This document shows, in pieces, positions 27,801-36,715 of a stretch of DNA of 64,000 nt. The position numbers were made by a program, and so were the translations under genes. The first letter of the stretch is position 1, and each line of letters starts with the position of its first letter. The notes under the pieces are model-generated. The model was not told the origin of the DNA, did no database searches, and worked only from the letters and a program-made list of their open reading frames with translations. Where the stretch lies: NCBI GenBank assembly GCA_016717305.1, contig JADKFY010000014.1, positions 62,001-126,000 of the forward strand, read 5' to 3'. The DNA comes from Flavobacteriales bacterium. GTDB lineage: Bacteria > Bacteroidota > Bacteroidia > Flavobacteriales_F > PHOS-HE28.

Positions 27801-28327
27801 TTCAGAAACAGCTGGAGAAGATGCGTGAAGCCATGGAGAAAGGGAAGAAGCCCGGCGAAAAGCCCGGTGAGCAAAACCCCGGAGGCATGGGTCCCGGCAT
27901 GAGCAAGCAGCTCGCCCAAATGGCCGCGCAGCAAGCTGCCATCCGCAAGGAGATGCAGAAGCTCGCCCAAGAATTGAACAAGGATGGCAGTGGCGCCGGT
28001 AACCCCTTGAACAAGCTCGCCGAGCAGATGGAGCAGAACGAAAAGGACATCGTGAACAAACAGATCACGCCGGAGACCATGCGGCGCCAGCAGGACATCA
28101 TGACGCGCCTGTTGGAGCACGAGAAGGCCGAACGGGAACGGGAGCTGGACCAGAAGCGCACCAGCAACGAAGGAAAGGTGACCCCGGCCGCCGATCCGGC
28201 GCGCTATTTCGACTACCAACGGCGCAAGGCACGCGAGGCTGAACTGTTACGAACAGTGCCACCGGGATTGAAGCCGTACTACCGGGATCGGGTGAACAGC
28301 TATTTCGGTACTTTTGACCGACCTTGA
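24899..28327 (+). CDS. DUF4175 giant coiled-coil membrane protein
   Basis: The 1142-residue protein has two N-terminal membrane helices (VLYSVGLLVAFFLIAALMEY and ALFWGTVVAGLFVVGRFIAL), a third at about residue 165 (YALPPLLLLVVLLFAAPSL) and an Ig-like strand-rich region to about residue 510. About 500 residues of Gln/Glu/Lys-rich coiled coil follow, then a Gly/Lys/Pro linker and a final helix. This is the Bacteroidota DUF4175 layout. The role is not known; size and topology suggest an envelope-spanning scaffold. The ATG at 24899 is chosen because the conserved N-terminal segment starts there. The next gene begins 7 bp after the stop. Confidence 0.88.
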   Translation: MHTDKDHLISKLDAFIRKFYKDRLIRGVLYSVGLLVAFFLIAALMEYVGHFGTGARTALFWGTVVAGLFVVGRFIALPLVKLFNLGEVISHKEAARIVGTHFSEVKDKLLNTLQLREMASAQPDQRELIEAAIAQRSRELSPVPFANAIDLSKNRKYLRYALPPLLLLVVLLFAAPSLITGPTKRLIAHSSEFIPDAPFRFVLLNDSLEVPEEQDFEVTVEIQGQAIPQQVDLEIDGQKIPLVKKDAVRFTHRFRNVQEAVAFRFSAEGFNSKTYTLNTIPDPLLLDFSLSLDFPGYLGRPNETANNTGDLTVPAGTRITWNVNARSSDALDMVFDDSTYTLTPVATDAGRGGVGKADVFRSSRRFMQSRTYKMSPRNGARSARDPLQYRVEVVPDLYPTINVETKTDSTALKRMFYRGEVGDDHGFKRLLFHYRFVSGGDSVPENLRTGVKELPIDARNTRQEFFHSWDMYAFTINPGDKIEHWFEVWDNDGVHGSKSARSTPQVFAAPTLKELAKQEDAQAEAIKGGLKENIKEAQDLQKELDKLRREILEKKDVNWQDKQKLENVMQRQQQLQKEIEKSSEQLRQSQQQQQEFRPNDERLLEKQQQVQELFENVLSEEMKELYKQVQELMEKLDKDKLQEQLQDMKLGQEDIEKELDRALELFKRMEVEQKADDIAKQLEELAEKQEKLSEETKEGKTDQEELKKEQEALNKEMEELRKEVDELEKKNEALEEPMDIPKTDEQEQGIQDEQKKSGEELEKKQNGKASDAQKKAAEQMEQLAFQMKSAMQSNEEEQSEEDMDALRQLLENIVQLSFDEEALMEDLATTSTKDPRFVDHGRTQRKLRDDAKVIEDSLFALSKRVPQLQSIVNREMNAVNDNMDEATKFMGEARANERYKPMAADKQQHAMTSLNNLALLLDEALQQMMAQMNAQGKPGSGSCKKPGGSGSGKGGKKMAKMKANQETLQKQLEKMREAMEKGKKPGEKPGEQNPGGMGPGMSKQLAQMAAQQAAIRKEMQKLAQELNKDGSGAGNPLNKLAEQMEQNEKDIVNKQITPETMRRQQDIMTRLLEHEKAERERELDQKRTSNEGKVTPAADPARYFDYQRRKAREAELLRTVPPGLKPYYRDRVNSYFGTFDRP

Positions 28328-28334
28328 AACGCCC

Positions 28335-28772
28335 ATGGCAGCCCTGACCGAAGAGATGGAATTCACGCAACGGATAGAATTCCCGGCAAAAGCAGAGAAC
28401 ATCGCGCTTGCCGAGAAGATGATCGATGAAGCGTGTACCAAGCACAACGTGCACGAAAGCCACTACGGCGATATCCTCATCGCCATTACCGAGGCGGTGA
28501 ACAACGCCATCCATCATGGCAACGCGTTGGACCCGGCCAAGAAGGTGCATTTGGCCTACGTTGTGGAAGGTGACCGGATCATTTTCCGTGTACAGGATGA
28601 AGGCCCTGGCTTCGATTTCGAACACCTACCGGATCCCACGGATCCTTCCAACTTGGAGCGGCCACACGGTCGCGGTGTCTTTTTGATGCGTGCCTTGGCC
28701 GACGAGGTGGGCTTTGAGGACAACGGCGCCACTGTGACCATGGCATTCGGCTTGCAGCCGGTAAAAGAGTGA
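28335..28772 (+). CDS. anti-sigma-type ATP-binding protein (RsbW-like HATPase)
   Basis: The 145-residue protein is a stand-alone GHKL ATPase of the RsbW/SpoIIAB class. It has the N box AITEAVNNAIHHGN, the G1 box VQDEGPGFDF and the G2 box PHGRGVFLMRAL. Such kinases bind a sigma factor or phosphorylate an anti-anti-sigma protein. No STAS partner is in the window. It sits between the DUF4175 gene and ybeY, 7 bp and 3 bp apart, an order seen in other Bacteroidota as far as I recall. The ATG at 28335 is taken over an upstream TTG that overlaps the preceding gene. Confidence 0.88.
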   Translation: MAALTEEMEFTQRIEFPAKAENIALAEKMIDEACTKHNVHESHYGDILIAITEAVNNAIHHGNALDPAKKVHLAYVVEGDRIIFRVQDEGPGFDFEHLPDPTDPSNLERPHGRGVFLMRALADEVGFEDNGATVTMAFGLQPVKE

Positions 28773-28775
28773 CGC

Positions 28776-29192
28776 ATGGGAGCGATCGCGTTCAAGGCCG
28801 TGGATGTACCCAACGCCTTCCGTGATCGGACCGCCCTGCGGAAATGGCTCCACGCCGTGGCTCGCGACCATGGCCACAGCATCGGCGAGCTCAACTACGT
28901 ATTGCTCACGGACAAGGCCCTGCTTGAATACAACCAGCGCTACTTGGACCACGATGAGTTCACCGACGTGATCACCTTCGATGGGCAGACCGGAACCGGT
29001 GTCTCGGGTGATGTGCTGATGAGCTACGACCGCATCAAGGAGAACGCCACCAGCTTCGGGGTAAGCGCCCAGAACGAGCTGCGCCGCGTAATGGTCCACG
29101 GCCTTTTGCACTTGCTGGGTCATGGTGATAAGACCAAGGCCCAGAAGCAGCAGATGCGCGAGCTGGAGGATCGGTGTTTGGGGCGGTTGTAA
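28776..29192 (+). CDS. ybeY: rRNA maturation endoribonuclease YbeY
   Basis: The 138-residue protein belongs to the UPF0054/YbeY family, a zinc endoribonuclease involved in 16S rRNA 3'-end maturation and ribosome quality control. It has the metal-binding HGLLHLLGHGDKT (His108, His112) near the C-terminus and the upstream DEFTDVITF segment. The last ligand region reads GDKT, a form typical of Bacteroidota rather than the GYDH of E. coli. Length is normal. It begins 3 bp after the anti-sigma ATPase stop. Confidence 0.93.
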   Translation: MGAIAFKAVDVPNAFRDRTALRKWLHAVARDHGHSIGELNYVLLTDKALLEYNQRYLDHDEFTDVITFDGQTGTGVSGDVLMSYDRIKENATSFGVSAQNELRRVMVHGLLHLLGHGDKTKAQKQQMRELEDRCLGRL

Positions 29193-29297
29193 GGCGGCTT
29201 AGTGAACGAGGAACGGTTGTCCCCGAGGACTTGCTAAGGTCTAGTTTCGTCGAAACGTATCACGGTCTTTCACGCTCAGTACTGGATGCAAATTGCG

Positions 29298-30633
29298 ATG
29301 AGGTCTTTGAAACTGTGGGTAATGGGTCTCGGCGCGTTTGCCGGGACCCAGCCCGCTTTTGCACAAGGCGGTTTTATCAAACACTACGGCACGGAGCAGG
29401 CGGGCTACGGTGCCTTAGCCAAGGCAATCAGGCCTATACCTGGCGGATATCTTTTCTTCTGTGACCAAAATCAAGCGACGGTTTCAACCGAACACATGCC
29501 AGTATAAGACGGTTGGGTCTTGAAGGGAATGAACTCTCTTTCTTGACTTGTTCCATGGCAGGATCTGCAAGCTAATATCGACATATGGCGATACGTATGT
29601 GGTCGGATCGATTGATTCTTCCTTTCATGCCCATCAAGTGAACGCGATGATCTGGAAGATCAATGATTCCGATCAGGTCGTTTGGGAAAAGGATTTCGGT
29701 ATCGATAACCAATCACACACCGGCATTTCAGTAGAGGAGTACATGGGTAATGGAGTTGCTGTTTACGGTTATAGAGGTCAACCTTCTGCCCCATTGGATG
29801 CGAATTTTCTGTTACGGGTGGACTCCAATGGAACTGAACTGTGGCGGCGGTATTTCGGGAATCGGTCGAGTGCCAGTTACGGGGTGGTGAAGCAGACGAA
29901 CGATGGAGACCTGATCACGTGGTGTACTTACCGTGAGATCGACTACCCTAGTTATGAATGGGCACAATTGATGATCACCCGTTGGACACCGGATGGGGAC
30001 ATTGTATGGCAAAAGAAGAGCCACTACGGATTTGGCACCGCTTCTTTGGATCTGGCCGTTCTACCGGACAACTCCATGATAGGCTCTTGCGGTCTCAATT
30101 GGGACGGTGGCTTATGCAAATTCGCACCCAACGGAGATAGCCTTTGGACCCGAACATTCAGACCATTCATTGGAGTAGGGGAAGTGGGTATGTGGGATGT
30201 GGAACCCACGCCCGATGGCGGTTTCATAGCGTGTGGGGAGATCACCCAATCCATGAATGACCCCAACCCTGGGCTATACACGGTTTTCATTGTAAAGACC
30301 GACAGTTTCGGGTGTGTGGTACCGGGCTGCCAGAACATCGATACCGAGATCTATGAATTGGAGCTACACGACAAATTAGTGCTGGCACCCAACCCGGCAC
30401 ATGATCGGGTGCGTTTCGAGCTGCCCTTGCCGGGTGGCTATCCTTTGGTTGGAACCGTGCAAGCCATACTGTTGGATGCGCAAGGCAAAGAGGTTTTGCG
30501 CAACACCATTGGCAACACCGGCATTGGTTTGAACGGGAGTTTGGATGTTTCTGTGCTGCCGAGCGGGATGTACTTTTTGCACTTAATGGATGCGGAGAAA
30601 TGGTTGGCTGGCGGGAAGGTCATTGTCGAATGA
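29298..30633 (+). pseudogene. T9SS type A cargo protein, interrupted near its N-terminus
   Basis: A signal peptide (LWVMGLGAFAGTQPAFAQ) and about 50 residues run from 29298 to a stop at 29507. A second frame from about 29540 to 30633 carries beta-propeller-like repeats (LLRVDSNGTELWRRYFG, GDIVWQKKS, NGDSLWTRTF) and a C-terminal sorting domain (LAPNPAHDRVRFELP to GGKVIVE). Joined, they form one secreted protein of about 440 residues, so 29500-29545 must hold one or more indels or real lesions. The first ATG in frame is 29286; 29298 starts the signal peptide proper. Confidence 0.75.
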
Positions 30634-30807
30634 ACCGCAGTAAACCAAGACACTGAGCACTCGCGATGAGCTTGTCGATGGGTGCGGAAGCGTAGTAGCT
30701 GAGTAACCTCACTCATTTGACTGACCGCATTGGTCCTTTGTTGTCAAACACATCCTGATCCGGTACTGCTGCAGGTGTGAGTTGGTAGCTCTAGCACCCA
30801 ACAAGAA

Positions 30808-30837
30808 AAGGGGCCGACCCTTTCGAGGCAGCCCCTT
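30808..30837. terminator. GC-rich hairpin downstream of the minus-strand gene ending at 30868
   Basis: AAGGGGC and GCCCCTT pair across a 16-nt loop, about 30 bp after the stop of the secreted helical protein on the minus strand. The AAAA before the left arm gives a short U-run in that direction, fitting a factor-independent terminator. Confidence 0.5.
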
Positions 30838-30867
30838 CACTTGTTATCCGAAGTTGGAATTCCGGTA

Positions 30868-31299
30868 TTACTTCTTCTCTGGGCTCAATTGTCCCTTCAG
30901 TTCACCGAGGGTGGTGAGGCTATTGGCGTTCACTTCCTTTGCCTTGGCGAAGATCTCTGCGCTGTTGCTGGCATCGGCCTTGGCCACCATGTTCAGCTGC
31001 TCAGTGATGTTGCCTTCAATGCCTTTGGCACCGTCGATCACCTTCATCAAGCGCTCCTTGTCGGCTGCTTCGCCGATGGAAGAGAGCTTGTTGGCTTGTG
31101 CTGTGATCTCGCTGGCCATGCCGGCGGTGGTCTTCAGCTCTTGTGAAATGGCGCTCTTCTCTTCAGCGAGCTGGTCCACTTGGGGAGCAGCTTTCATTTC
31201 GGTGGTCTTTGCAGGGGCCGGGGCGGCCTTGTCTTGTGCTTGGGTGCTGGTTGCGCAGAACAACAAAGCTGCAGCGGTGGTCAGGATCAGGGTACGCAT
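30868..31299 (-). CDS. small secreted alpha-helical protein
   Basis: The 143-residue protein starts with a signal peptide (TLILTTAAALLFCATSTQAQ), then an Ala/Pro/Lys linker and an almost entirely helical, Ala/Glu/Lys-rich body with no cysteine. It is probably periplasmic. Upstream in-frame codons exist, but only the ATG at 31299 gives a proper signal peptide. No family is recognised; the composition resembles periplasmic helical chaperone or spacer proteins, without evidence for either. Confidence 0.75.
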   Translation of the reverse strand: MRTLILTTAAALLFCATSTQAQDKAAPAPAKTTEMKAAPQVDQLAEEKSAISQELKTTAGMASEITAQANKLSSIGEAADKERLMKVIDGAKGIEGNITEQLNMVAKADASNSAEIFAKAKEVNANSLTTLGELKGQLSPEKK

Positions 31300-31444
31300 G
31301 TGGTTTGGGTTTAGGTAGGGAAAAATGAAATTGTTTTTCGATCGGCCACCCATCAACCAACTTCGTGCCGAAACCAGGTGCTTCTTGCACGTGGATCCCA
31401 TTTGATCGTCCAATGAAGTACTACTTTCGACCAAACTCCGAAAA

Positions 31445-31993
31445 ATGTGTCGTTCACTCCTTTTGACCACAGCGTTCATTTCTTCCATGTCCTCCTTCGC
31501 CCAATCGGGCACCTTCACCCTACACGCCCCAGAGTTGGGTGGGCAGGCCACACTTCAGGAGGTGTTCAACGGCATGGGCTGTACCGGTAAGAATTTGAGC
31601 CCTGCACTTTCTTGGACCGACGCACCTGAAGGCACCAAAAGCTTCGCGATCACGCTCTATGATCCAGATGCACCCACCGGCAGTGGTTGGTGGCATTGGG
31701 TGGTGTTCGATATTCCCGCTACCACCAAGGAGTTGCCCATGGGCGCGGGCACGCCCAAACAAGGTAGTCTGCCGGTTGGTGCAGTCCAGAGCATGACCGA
31801 TTTTGGCGCTCCGGGTTACGGTGGGCCATGTCCACCTATTGGTCACGGCCTGCACACGTACACGTTGACCGTTCACGCGTTGGACGTGGAGAAGCTAGGC
31901 CTCGATCAAACTGCCACGGCGCCCATGGTAGGCTTCAACCTGAGCATGCACACGTTGGGCAAGGCCACCCTGGTGTTCTACTACGAGCGCTGA
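31445..31993 (+). CDS. YbhB/YbcL-type PEBP family protein, exported
   Basis: The 182-residue protein has a signal peptide ending in SSFAQ and the bacterial phosphatidylethanolamine-binding/Raf-kinase-inhibitor-like fold. The ligand-pocket motifs are visible: LSPALSWTDAPEGTKSFAI, YDPDAPTGSGWWHWVVFDIP and YGGPCPPIGHGLHTYTLTVHALD. The physiological ligand in bacteria is unknown. It ends 4 bp from the convergent gene at 31998. Confidence 0.92.
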   Translation: MCRSLLLTTAFISSMSSFAQSGTFTLHAPELGGQATLQEVFNGMGCTGKNLSPALSWTDAPEGTKSFAITLYDPDAPTGSGWWHWVVFDIPATTKELPMGAGTPKQGSLPVGAVQSMTDFGAPGYGGPCPPIGHGLHTYTLTVHALDVEKLGLDQTATAPMVGFNLSMHTLGKATLVFYYER

Positions 31994-31997
31994 ACGA

Positions 31998-32618
31998 TCA
32001 CAAACGCATGTTCAGATAGTACCGGGGTTCACCTCCGCAGTAGGTAGGACAAGGTTGCGCACAGGTGTAGCTTGGTGCGCCGGCGATAATAGTAGCCTTA
32101 CCACCCTCGATCCTTACGGCGTAGGCTGTCATGGTGAAGTAGTCTCGATCATCCAGTTTATTGGAGACCAGCTGTATCCCATTGCTCCCTTCGTGGTCCA
32201 GAAGTGTTTTGATCTCGTCCAAGCTGAAGTTTGCGGCGAACATACTGTCGTTCACTTGTTCGATCCAGCTCAGGTATTGTAGGGCTTGTGCTTCGTCAAG
32301 GTCCCGGGTCTCGGTACCATTGGCGATCATGCTCAAGCTGATCACGTATGGACTGGTGTCCTTTTCATACAAGTCCTTTCCGGCTTCGTCGGTACCGATC
32401 ATGATCGCCGTCCCGTCCACGTCTTTCTTGAATTTTCTAGCTGCATAGAATCGAAGTGCCGTTGTGTTGCTATCACGATCGATCACTGTTCGGACATCAT
32501 CCGCATCGAACACGGCTTCCTTCATTCCGGGCTGACCGCCTTTATCCCAAAATGAATACACGGCGTAGGCGGCACCGGCAATGGCGATCACAATGATCGC
32601 GGGCTTGAGCATGTTCAT
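31998..32618 (-). CDS. membrane-anchored hypothetical protein with Cys-rich C-terminus
   Basis: The 206-residue product has one N-terminal hydrophobic helix (AIIVIAIAGAAYAVYSFW) and a soluble body, with a terminal CAQPCPTYCGGEPRYYLNMRL carrying three cysteines that could bind metal or form disulfides. The middle reads YVISLSMIANGTETRDLDEAQALQYL. The ATG at 32618 is chosen because the hydrophobic helix follows at once. No family is recognised. Confidence 0.7.
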   Translation of the reverse strand: MNMLKPAIIVIAIAGAAYAVYSFWDKGGQPGMKEAVFDADDVRTVIDRDSNTTALRFYAARKFKKDVDGTAIMIGTDEAGKDLYEKDTSPYVISLSMIANGTETRDLDEAQALQYLSWIEQVNDSMFAANFSLDEIKTLLDHEGSNGIQLVSNKLDDRDYFTMTAYAVRIEGGKATIIAGAPSYTCAQPCPTYCGGEPRYYLNMRL

Positions 32619-32696
32619 GGTAGGTGGGTTTGGTACATCGAAGCTACATCTTGCAGTGATCGGTCCAGCGAGCATGAAGAGGATTACCTTTCTGAC

Positions 32697-34517
32697 ATGT
32701 TCCCGGTGCTTCGGCCCATACCTCGCATGGTCTTTCTGATCCACTGCATCCTGTTAAGTGCATCGGTCGTGGCACAATCCGATCCGAGAACCTACCAAGT
32801 GTGCATGGACGGCTGCGTTACCGCGGAAAATGCAGGGGATCACCAGAAAGCATACGACTACTTGCAGCAGGCCGAAGAATTGGCTTTGGCCGAGAATGAC
32901 CCGGTGAAAGTGGGCAAGGTGTACCTGAAGCGAGGTGAGATCCTCATGCGCTTGGGCGAATACAGTGTTGCATTGGACCTGTTCTACAAAGCCCTCAGCC
33001 GCTTTTCCAAGGTGGGCGAACAAGAGGGCATGGCCTCGGCTTACAACAACGTAGGGGCGATCCACCATTACGACAAGAATTATCAGAAGGCCCTGGAATA
33101 CTATAAGCGCAGTATGCAGATCCGCCGATCAATGGGCAACGATCGCAGCGTGGCGCAACTGCTGAACAACTTCGGCACTGTGTTCGAGGACATGGGTGAA
33201 CTCGACAGTGCGATGTTCTACCACCGCCGCTCGTTGGCCGTTTGGGAGCGCTTACAGGACATCTCGTGGATGTCGGTGTGTCTCAGCAACATGGGAAGTT
33301 GCCATACACGTTCCGGACAACAGGACAGTGCCCGGTATTATCTGCAAAGGTCCATGGAATTGATGCCTCCGTCCAAAGATCGGAACCAGTATGCCTATGT
33401 TGCTGGACTAATGGGTGCGACGTATTTGGCACGCGGTCCTTGGGAACGGGCTTTGCACTGGTGCGGCGAATCGCTTCGGACCGCTGAGGAGATGCAGCAA
33501 ATGTTCGTTGTCCAGCAGCAATGCGAATGTTTGTACAAGGCCTACGACCGGCTTGGGGACGCTCCAAAAGCACTCGCGATGTTGAAGAGGTCGGTGTCGG
33601 TCCGCGATTCGCTGTTCGGTCAGGAGCACGCCAAGGAACTCACACGGATCGATCTTACGCACACTTTCGAGGAGCAGCAGTTTGCCGATAGCTTGGTCGA
33701 AGATGACCGCCGCCGCACGGCTGAACTTGAATACCGGACAGGTTTGGCAAGGGAGCGCGAGCAGCGCAATGTGTTCTTGTTCTCGGCTGTTGGCGTGGTT
33801 GTATTGGCCTTGGGCTTGTGGAACCGTTTGCGTTACGTGCGTCGATCACAGGCCACGTTGTTGCACGAGCAGGAGCGGAGCGAACGTTTGTTGTTGAACA
33901 TCCTTCCGCACCATGTTGCTGAAGAACTGAAAGATGGGGGAGAGGCCAAGGCCCGGGATGTGGACGGTGTCTCGATCCTCTTTACCGATTTCCAGGATTT
34001 CTCCGATCACAGCGCGAAGATGAGCGCGCAGGAATTGGTGGCTTTGCTGAATGCGTACTACACCGCTTTCGATGCCATTGTGACCCGATACGGATTGGAG
34101 AAGATCAAGACCATTGGTGATTCGTACATGGCGGCAGGCGGCCTTGGCGCGCCAAGCGAGAACAGTGCCATGGACACGGTGAACGCAGCCCTCGATCTAC
34201 AGGCCTTCGTCCAAGGAGAGATCCTGGACCGCGCCCAAACAGGCCACCCGTCGTGGTCCATGCGCGTGGGCGTCCATACGGGTCCTGTGGTGGCAGGCAT
34301 CGTTGGTAAACACAAATTCCAGTACGATATCTGGGGTGATACGGTGAACGTGGCCAGTAGAATGGAGAGCAGTGGGGCCGTTGGTCTGGTGAACATCAGC
34401 GCCGATACCTACCGCCGCGTCAAGGACCTGCCGGGTGTCCGCTTTACCGAACGAGGACTGATCAACGTCAAAGGCAGGAGCGCGATCGGGATGTACTTCG
34501 TGGAACGCGTCCGGTGA
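32697..34517 (+). CDS. TPR-containing class III adenylate cyclase, membrane-bound
   Basis: The 606-residue protein has a signal peptide (MVFLIHCILLSASVVAQ, with an alternative ATG at 32727) and tetratricopeptide repeats from about residue 35 to 310 (AYNNVGAIHHYDKNYQKALEYY, split by similar units). A membrane helix follows (VFLFSAVGVVVLALGLW, about 360-378), then a C-terminal class III cyclase domain. The cyclase carries both metal aspartates (ILFTDFQDFS and KTIGDSYMAAGG) and the adenine-specifying Lys and Asp (KIKTIGD, YDIWGDTVNVASRM), with the transition-state Asn and Arg. The topology implies periplasmic TPRs sensing a ligand or partner and cytosolic cAMP production. Confidence 0.9.
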   Translation: MFPVLRPIPRMVFLIHCILLSASVVAQSDPRTYQVCMDGCVTAENAGDHQKAYDYLQQAEELALAENDPVKVGKVYLKRGEILMRLGEYSVALDLFYKALSRFSKVGEQEGMASAYNNVGAIHHYDKNYQKALEYYKRSMQIRRSMGNDRSVAQLLNNFGTVFEDMGELDSAMFYHRRSLAVWERLQDISWMSVCLSNMGSCHTRSGQQDSARYYLQRSMELMPPSKDRNQYAYVAGLMGATYLARGPWERALHWCGESLRTAEEMQQMFVVQQQCECLYKAYDRLGDAPKALAMLKRSVSVRDSLFGQEHAKELTRIDLTHTFEEQQFADSLVEDDRRRTAELEYRTGLAREREQRNVFLFSAVGVVVLALGLWNRLRYVRRSQATLLHEQERSERLLLNILPHHVAEELKDGGEAKARDVDGVSILFTDFQDFSDHSAKMSAQELVALLNAYYTAFDAIVTRYGLEKIKTIGDSYMAAGGLGAPSENSAMDTVNAALDLQAFVQGEILDRAQTGHPSWSMRVGVHTGPVVAGIVGKHKFQYDIWGDTVNVASRMESSGAVGLVNISADTYRRVKDLPGVRFTERGLINVKGRSAIGMYFVERVR

Positions 34518-36497
34518 TCACCGAACGAAAATTTTCCCTGTCTCCAATTCGCCGTTCTTTCCGATCAGGTGCCAGAGGTAAATACCGGATGCAAGGCCGC
34601 TGAGGTCCACCGTGCGACCATCGGACATGGCCGCTTCCTCCAATTTCAAACCGCCGTGCATATCGAACATCCTGAAGTGTGAACCATTGAACCCTTCACC
34701 CGTCCGCCACAGGCCTGAACCATTCCCGTTGACGATCAACTTTGGTCCCAGGGATGCGGTCCGCTCTTGAACACCCAATGGCAAGGCCCCGACGTTGATC
34801 CCCACGAGTACTGGATCGTGATCACTACAACGGAAGGCATTGGGCTGGTACCGGCTCAGATTATTATCGGAGTAATCGAACTTCTGGGGTTCGTCACTGT
34901 TGATGTTCCACGTAGCGGTTTGTGCCAGCGCGTTCACCATTTCCAAAGAGCCGAAGGCGTGGTCCAATGAGCCGAACGTTCCCCGGTAGAAATAGCTATG
35001 ATCACCTTCGGGTAAAAGATGTTGAAGGCCACCTGCCCGAAGAACGTCCAAGGGGTCTTCTTCAGTATAAGAGTTGAAATCGCCCATGATCAACTGCGCC
35101 GCGATCCCGGTGCTGTTGCGTAGGCCTTCCCAGTGGGCCACAAGCGCGTTGGCCTGATCGCGACGATTGGAGTTGAAGCACCCTTGTCCATCGTTCTGGT
35201 CCACATTGCCGCCCGTTGCATTGTCGCACAATTTGCTCCGCATGTGCGCGGTGCTGAACAGGAACCGCCTCCCATCAGCATTCACCTGGAAGCCCTGGGT
35301 GATGTGTGGGCGTTGGAACGGAAAGTCATCGATCACGAACAGGTCGGTCACCGGTGAAAGGGTTGTTGTGCGGTAGAAGATCACGCTCTTGGTGCCTCCG
35401 GTCCCGAATGCATCTTCTTCCATTCCGGCATAGGTGCCTGTGCCCACTTGCGCGTTCAAGGCGGCAAGCAGATCGGGCCATGCTTCATCGTTGTTCTGCA
35501 TTTCGTGCAGCGCATAGACGTCCGCATCCATGGCAACAAGAGCAGCGAGCAACTTGGTGCGTTGTCGACCCAGTTCCCCTGCGTTCGCCGCGCCCCAATC
35601 ACCCAGCGTAGTGAAGTAGTTCAGCAGGTTCATGGAAGCGGCCCGGATGTCACCACCCACATCAGGGACCGTGGGCCTTGGGTCGTATGTCACGTTCACT
35701 GTACCCACGGGCTGGATCCGGTATTCGTCGAAATTGTAATGCAGCACTCCGGTAAGTCCGGTGATCGTGCTACCGGACCGCAGTGTTCCCTGTGGACCGG
35801 CCCATGGTAAAGGTGTGGGGTAGGAGTTCGTTCGGCCATCATCAAGCAGGATGTAGCTGCGCAACTGCAGGTCGTATTCCGCATTGACGGCGGCCGCATT
35901 GGTGCTGCCCGTGCTGGTCGTCCCGCTCGCCACTGCGTCGTTCGGATCAATGAAGTTGGTGGGGGTGAAGAAGCGTTGCGGAGCAAGGCCCAGTTGGCCA
36001 TATTGCACCCAGCCTTGGTTGTCAGTCACGGTCAGTGTGGCGGGAAACCGAAGGAGCATGCCCTCGTACTGTTCCCATTGGGAGGCCGAAGCAAGGGGAA
36101 GTGAGATGTCCGTGGGATCAACCGTGCCACTACCGAGCACAACAGCGGATGGGTTGGTGATCTCGGTAAGTCCGTTGAATTCGGCTACAGTACCGGTTAC
36201 CTGCACACGCATGCCCACGGCAAGTGCACCGGTGTTCTGTGTATAGACCAAGATCCCATTGCTCGTCATTGGATCGGCATCGCAATCGGGTTGTTCAATG
36301 AAATAACCGCCCACAGTTCCAGAACCGGAGAAGACGGCGGTGATGATCCCTTCCGTGTTGATCGACTGTCCGACGAATGGACTGTTGGCTCCGTTCCCTT
36401 GGATCTCGCAGATCGATTGGGAGAACGTGCTGTTGCCCATGAGCACCAGCAGAGGCAAAAACAAGAAGCGCAAAAAGGGAAAGGAGCGGAAGACCAT
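34518..36497 (-). CDS. extracellular endonuclease/exonuclease/phosphatase-family nuclease, T9SS cargo
   Basis: The 659-residue protein has a signal peptide (LFLPLLVLMGNSTFSQ), an OB-fold-like domain (INTEGIITAVFSGSGTVGGYFI) as in ExeM/NucH nucleases, and an EEP catalytic domain with SMNLLNYF, YALHEMQNND, MGDFNSYTEEDP and SDHDPVLVGI. It ends in a type A sorting domain (LIVNGNGSGLWRTGE to GELETGKIFVR), so it is exported by type IX secretion to the surface or medium. The likely job is degrading extracellular DNA for nutrients. The stop abuts the convergent cyclase stop. Confidence 0.92.
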   Translation of the reverse strand: MVFRSFPFLRFLFLPLLVLMGNSTFSQSICEIQGNGANSPFVGQSINTEGIITAVFSGSGTVGGYFIEQPDCDADPMTSNGILVYTQNTGALAVGMRVQVTGTVAEFNGLTEITNPSAVVLGSGTVDPTDISLPLASASQWEQYEGMLLRFPATLTVTDNQGWVQYGQLGLAPQRFFTPTNFIDPNDAVASGTTSTGSTNAAAVNAEYDLQLRSYILLDDGRTNSYPTPLPWAGPQGTLRSGSTITGLTGVLHYNFDEYRIQPVGTVNVTYDPRPTVPDVGGDIRAASMNLLNYFTTLGDWGAANAGELGRQRTKLLAALVAMDADVYALHEMQNNDEAWPDLLAALNAQVGTGTYAGMEEDAFGTGGTKSVIFYRTTTLSPVTDLFVIDDFPFQRPHITQGFQVNADGRRFLFSTAHMRSKLCDNATGGNVDQNDGQGCFNSNRRDQANALVAHWEGLRNSTGIAAQLIMGDFNSYTEEDPLDVLRAGGLQHLLPEGDHSYFYRGTFGSLDHAFGSLEMVNALAQTATWNINSDEPQKFDYSDNNLSRYQPNAFRCSDHDPVLVGINVGALPLGVQERTASLGPKLIVNGNGSGLWRTGEGFNGSHFRMFDMHGGLKLEEAAMSDGRTVDLSGLASGIYLWHLIGKNGELETGKIFVR

Positions 36498-36715
36498 GGG
36501 GGCAATAGTGAATGCACGAAAGTACGGTTATCGCAGCGCGGATCGAGCCTGATGGTGCGGCGAGCCGGGGTGGATGGACCTGTGTGCACCTATCTTTCCG
36601 CTGAGCAAGGACAGATGACCGTTCGATCGAAAGCGTTCCCCATTCCTGCATTGACTCCTTCAGAAGACCGGAAGCCGCGCGTGCTCCCTGATGTTCACGC
36701 TACCCAAGGTCGACC

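Noticed and set aside
26750..28219. Long 489-codon minus-strand frame, very Leu-rich
   Set aside because: It is the antisense of the DUF4175 coiled coil, whose Gln/Glu/Lys codons read as Leu/Phe on the other strand; no motif, no upstream signal.
34903..34918. TGTTCCACGTAGCGGT, another partial parS match
   Set aside because: Only the left half matches.
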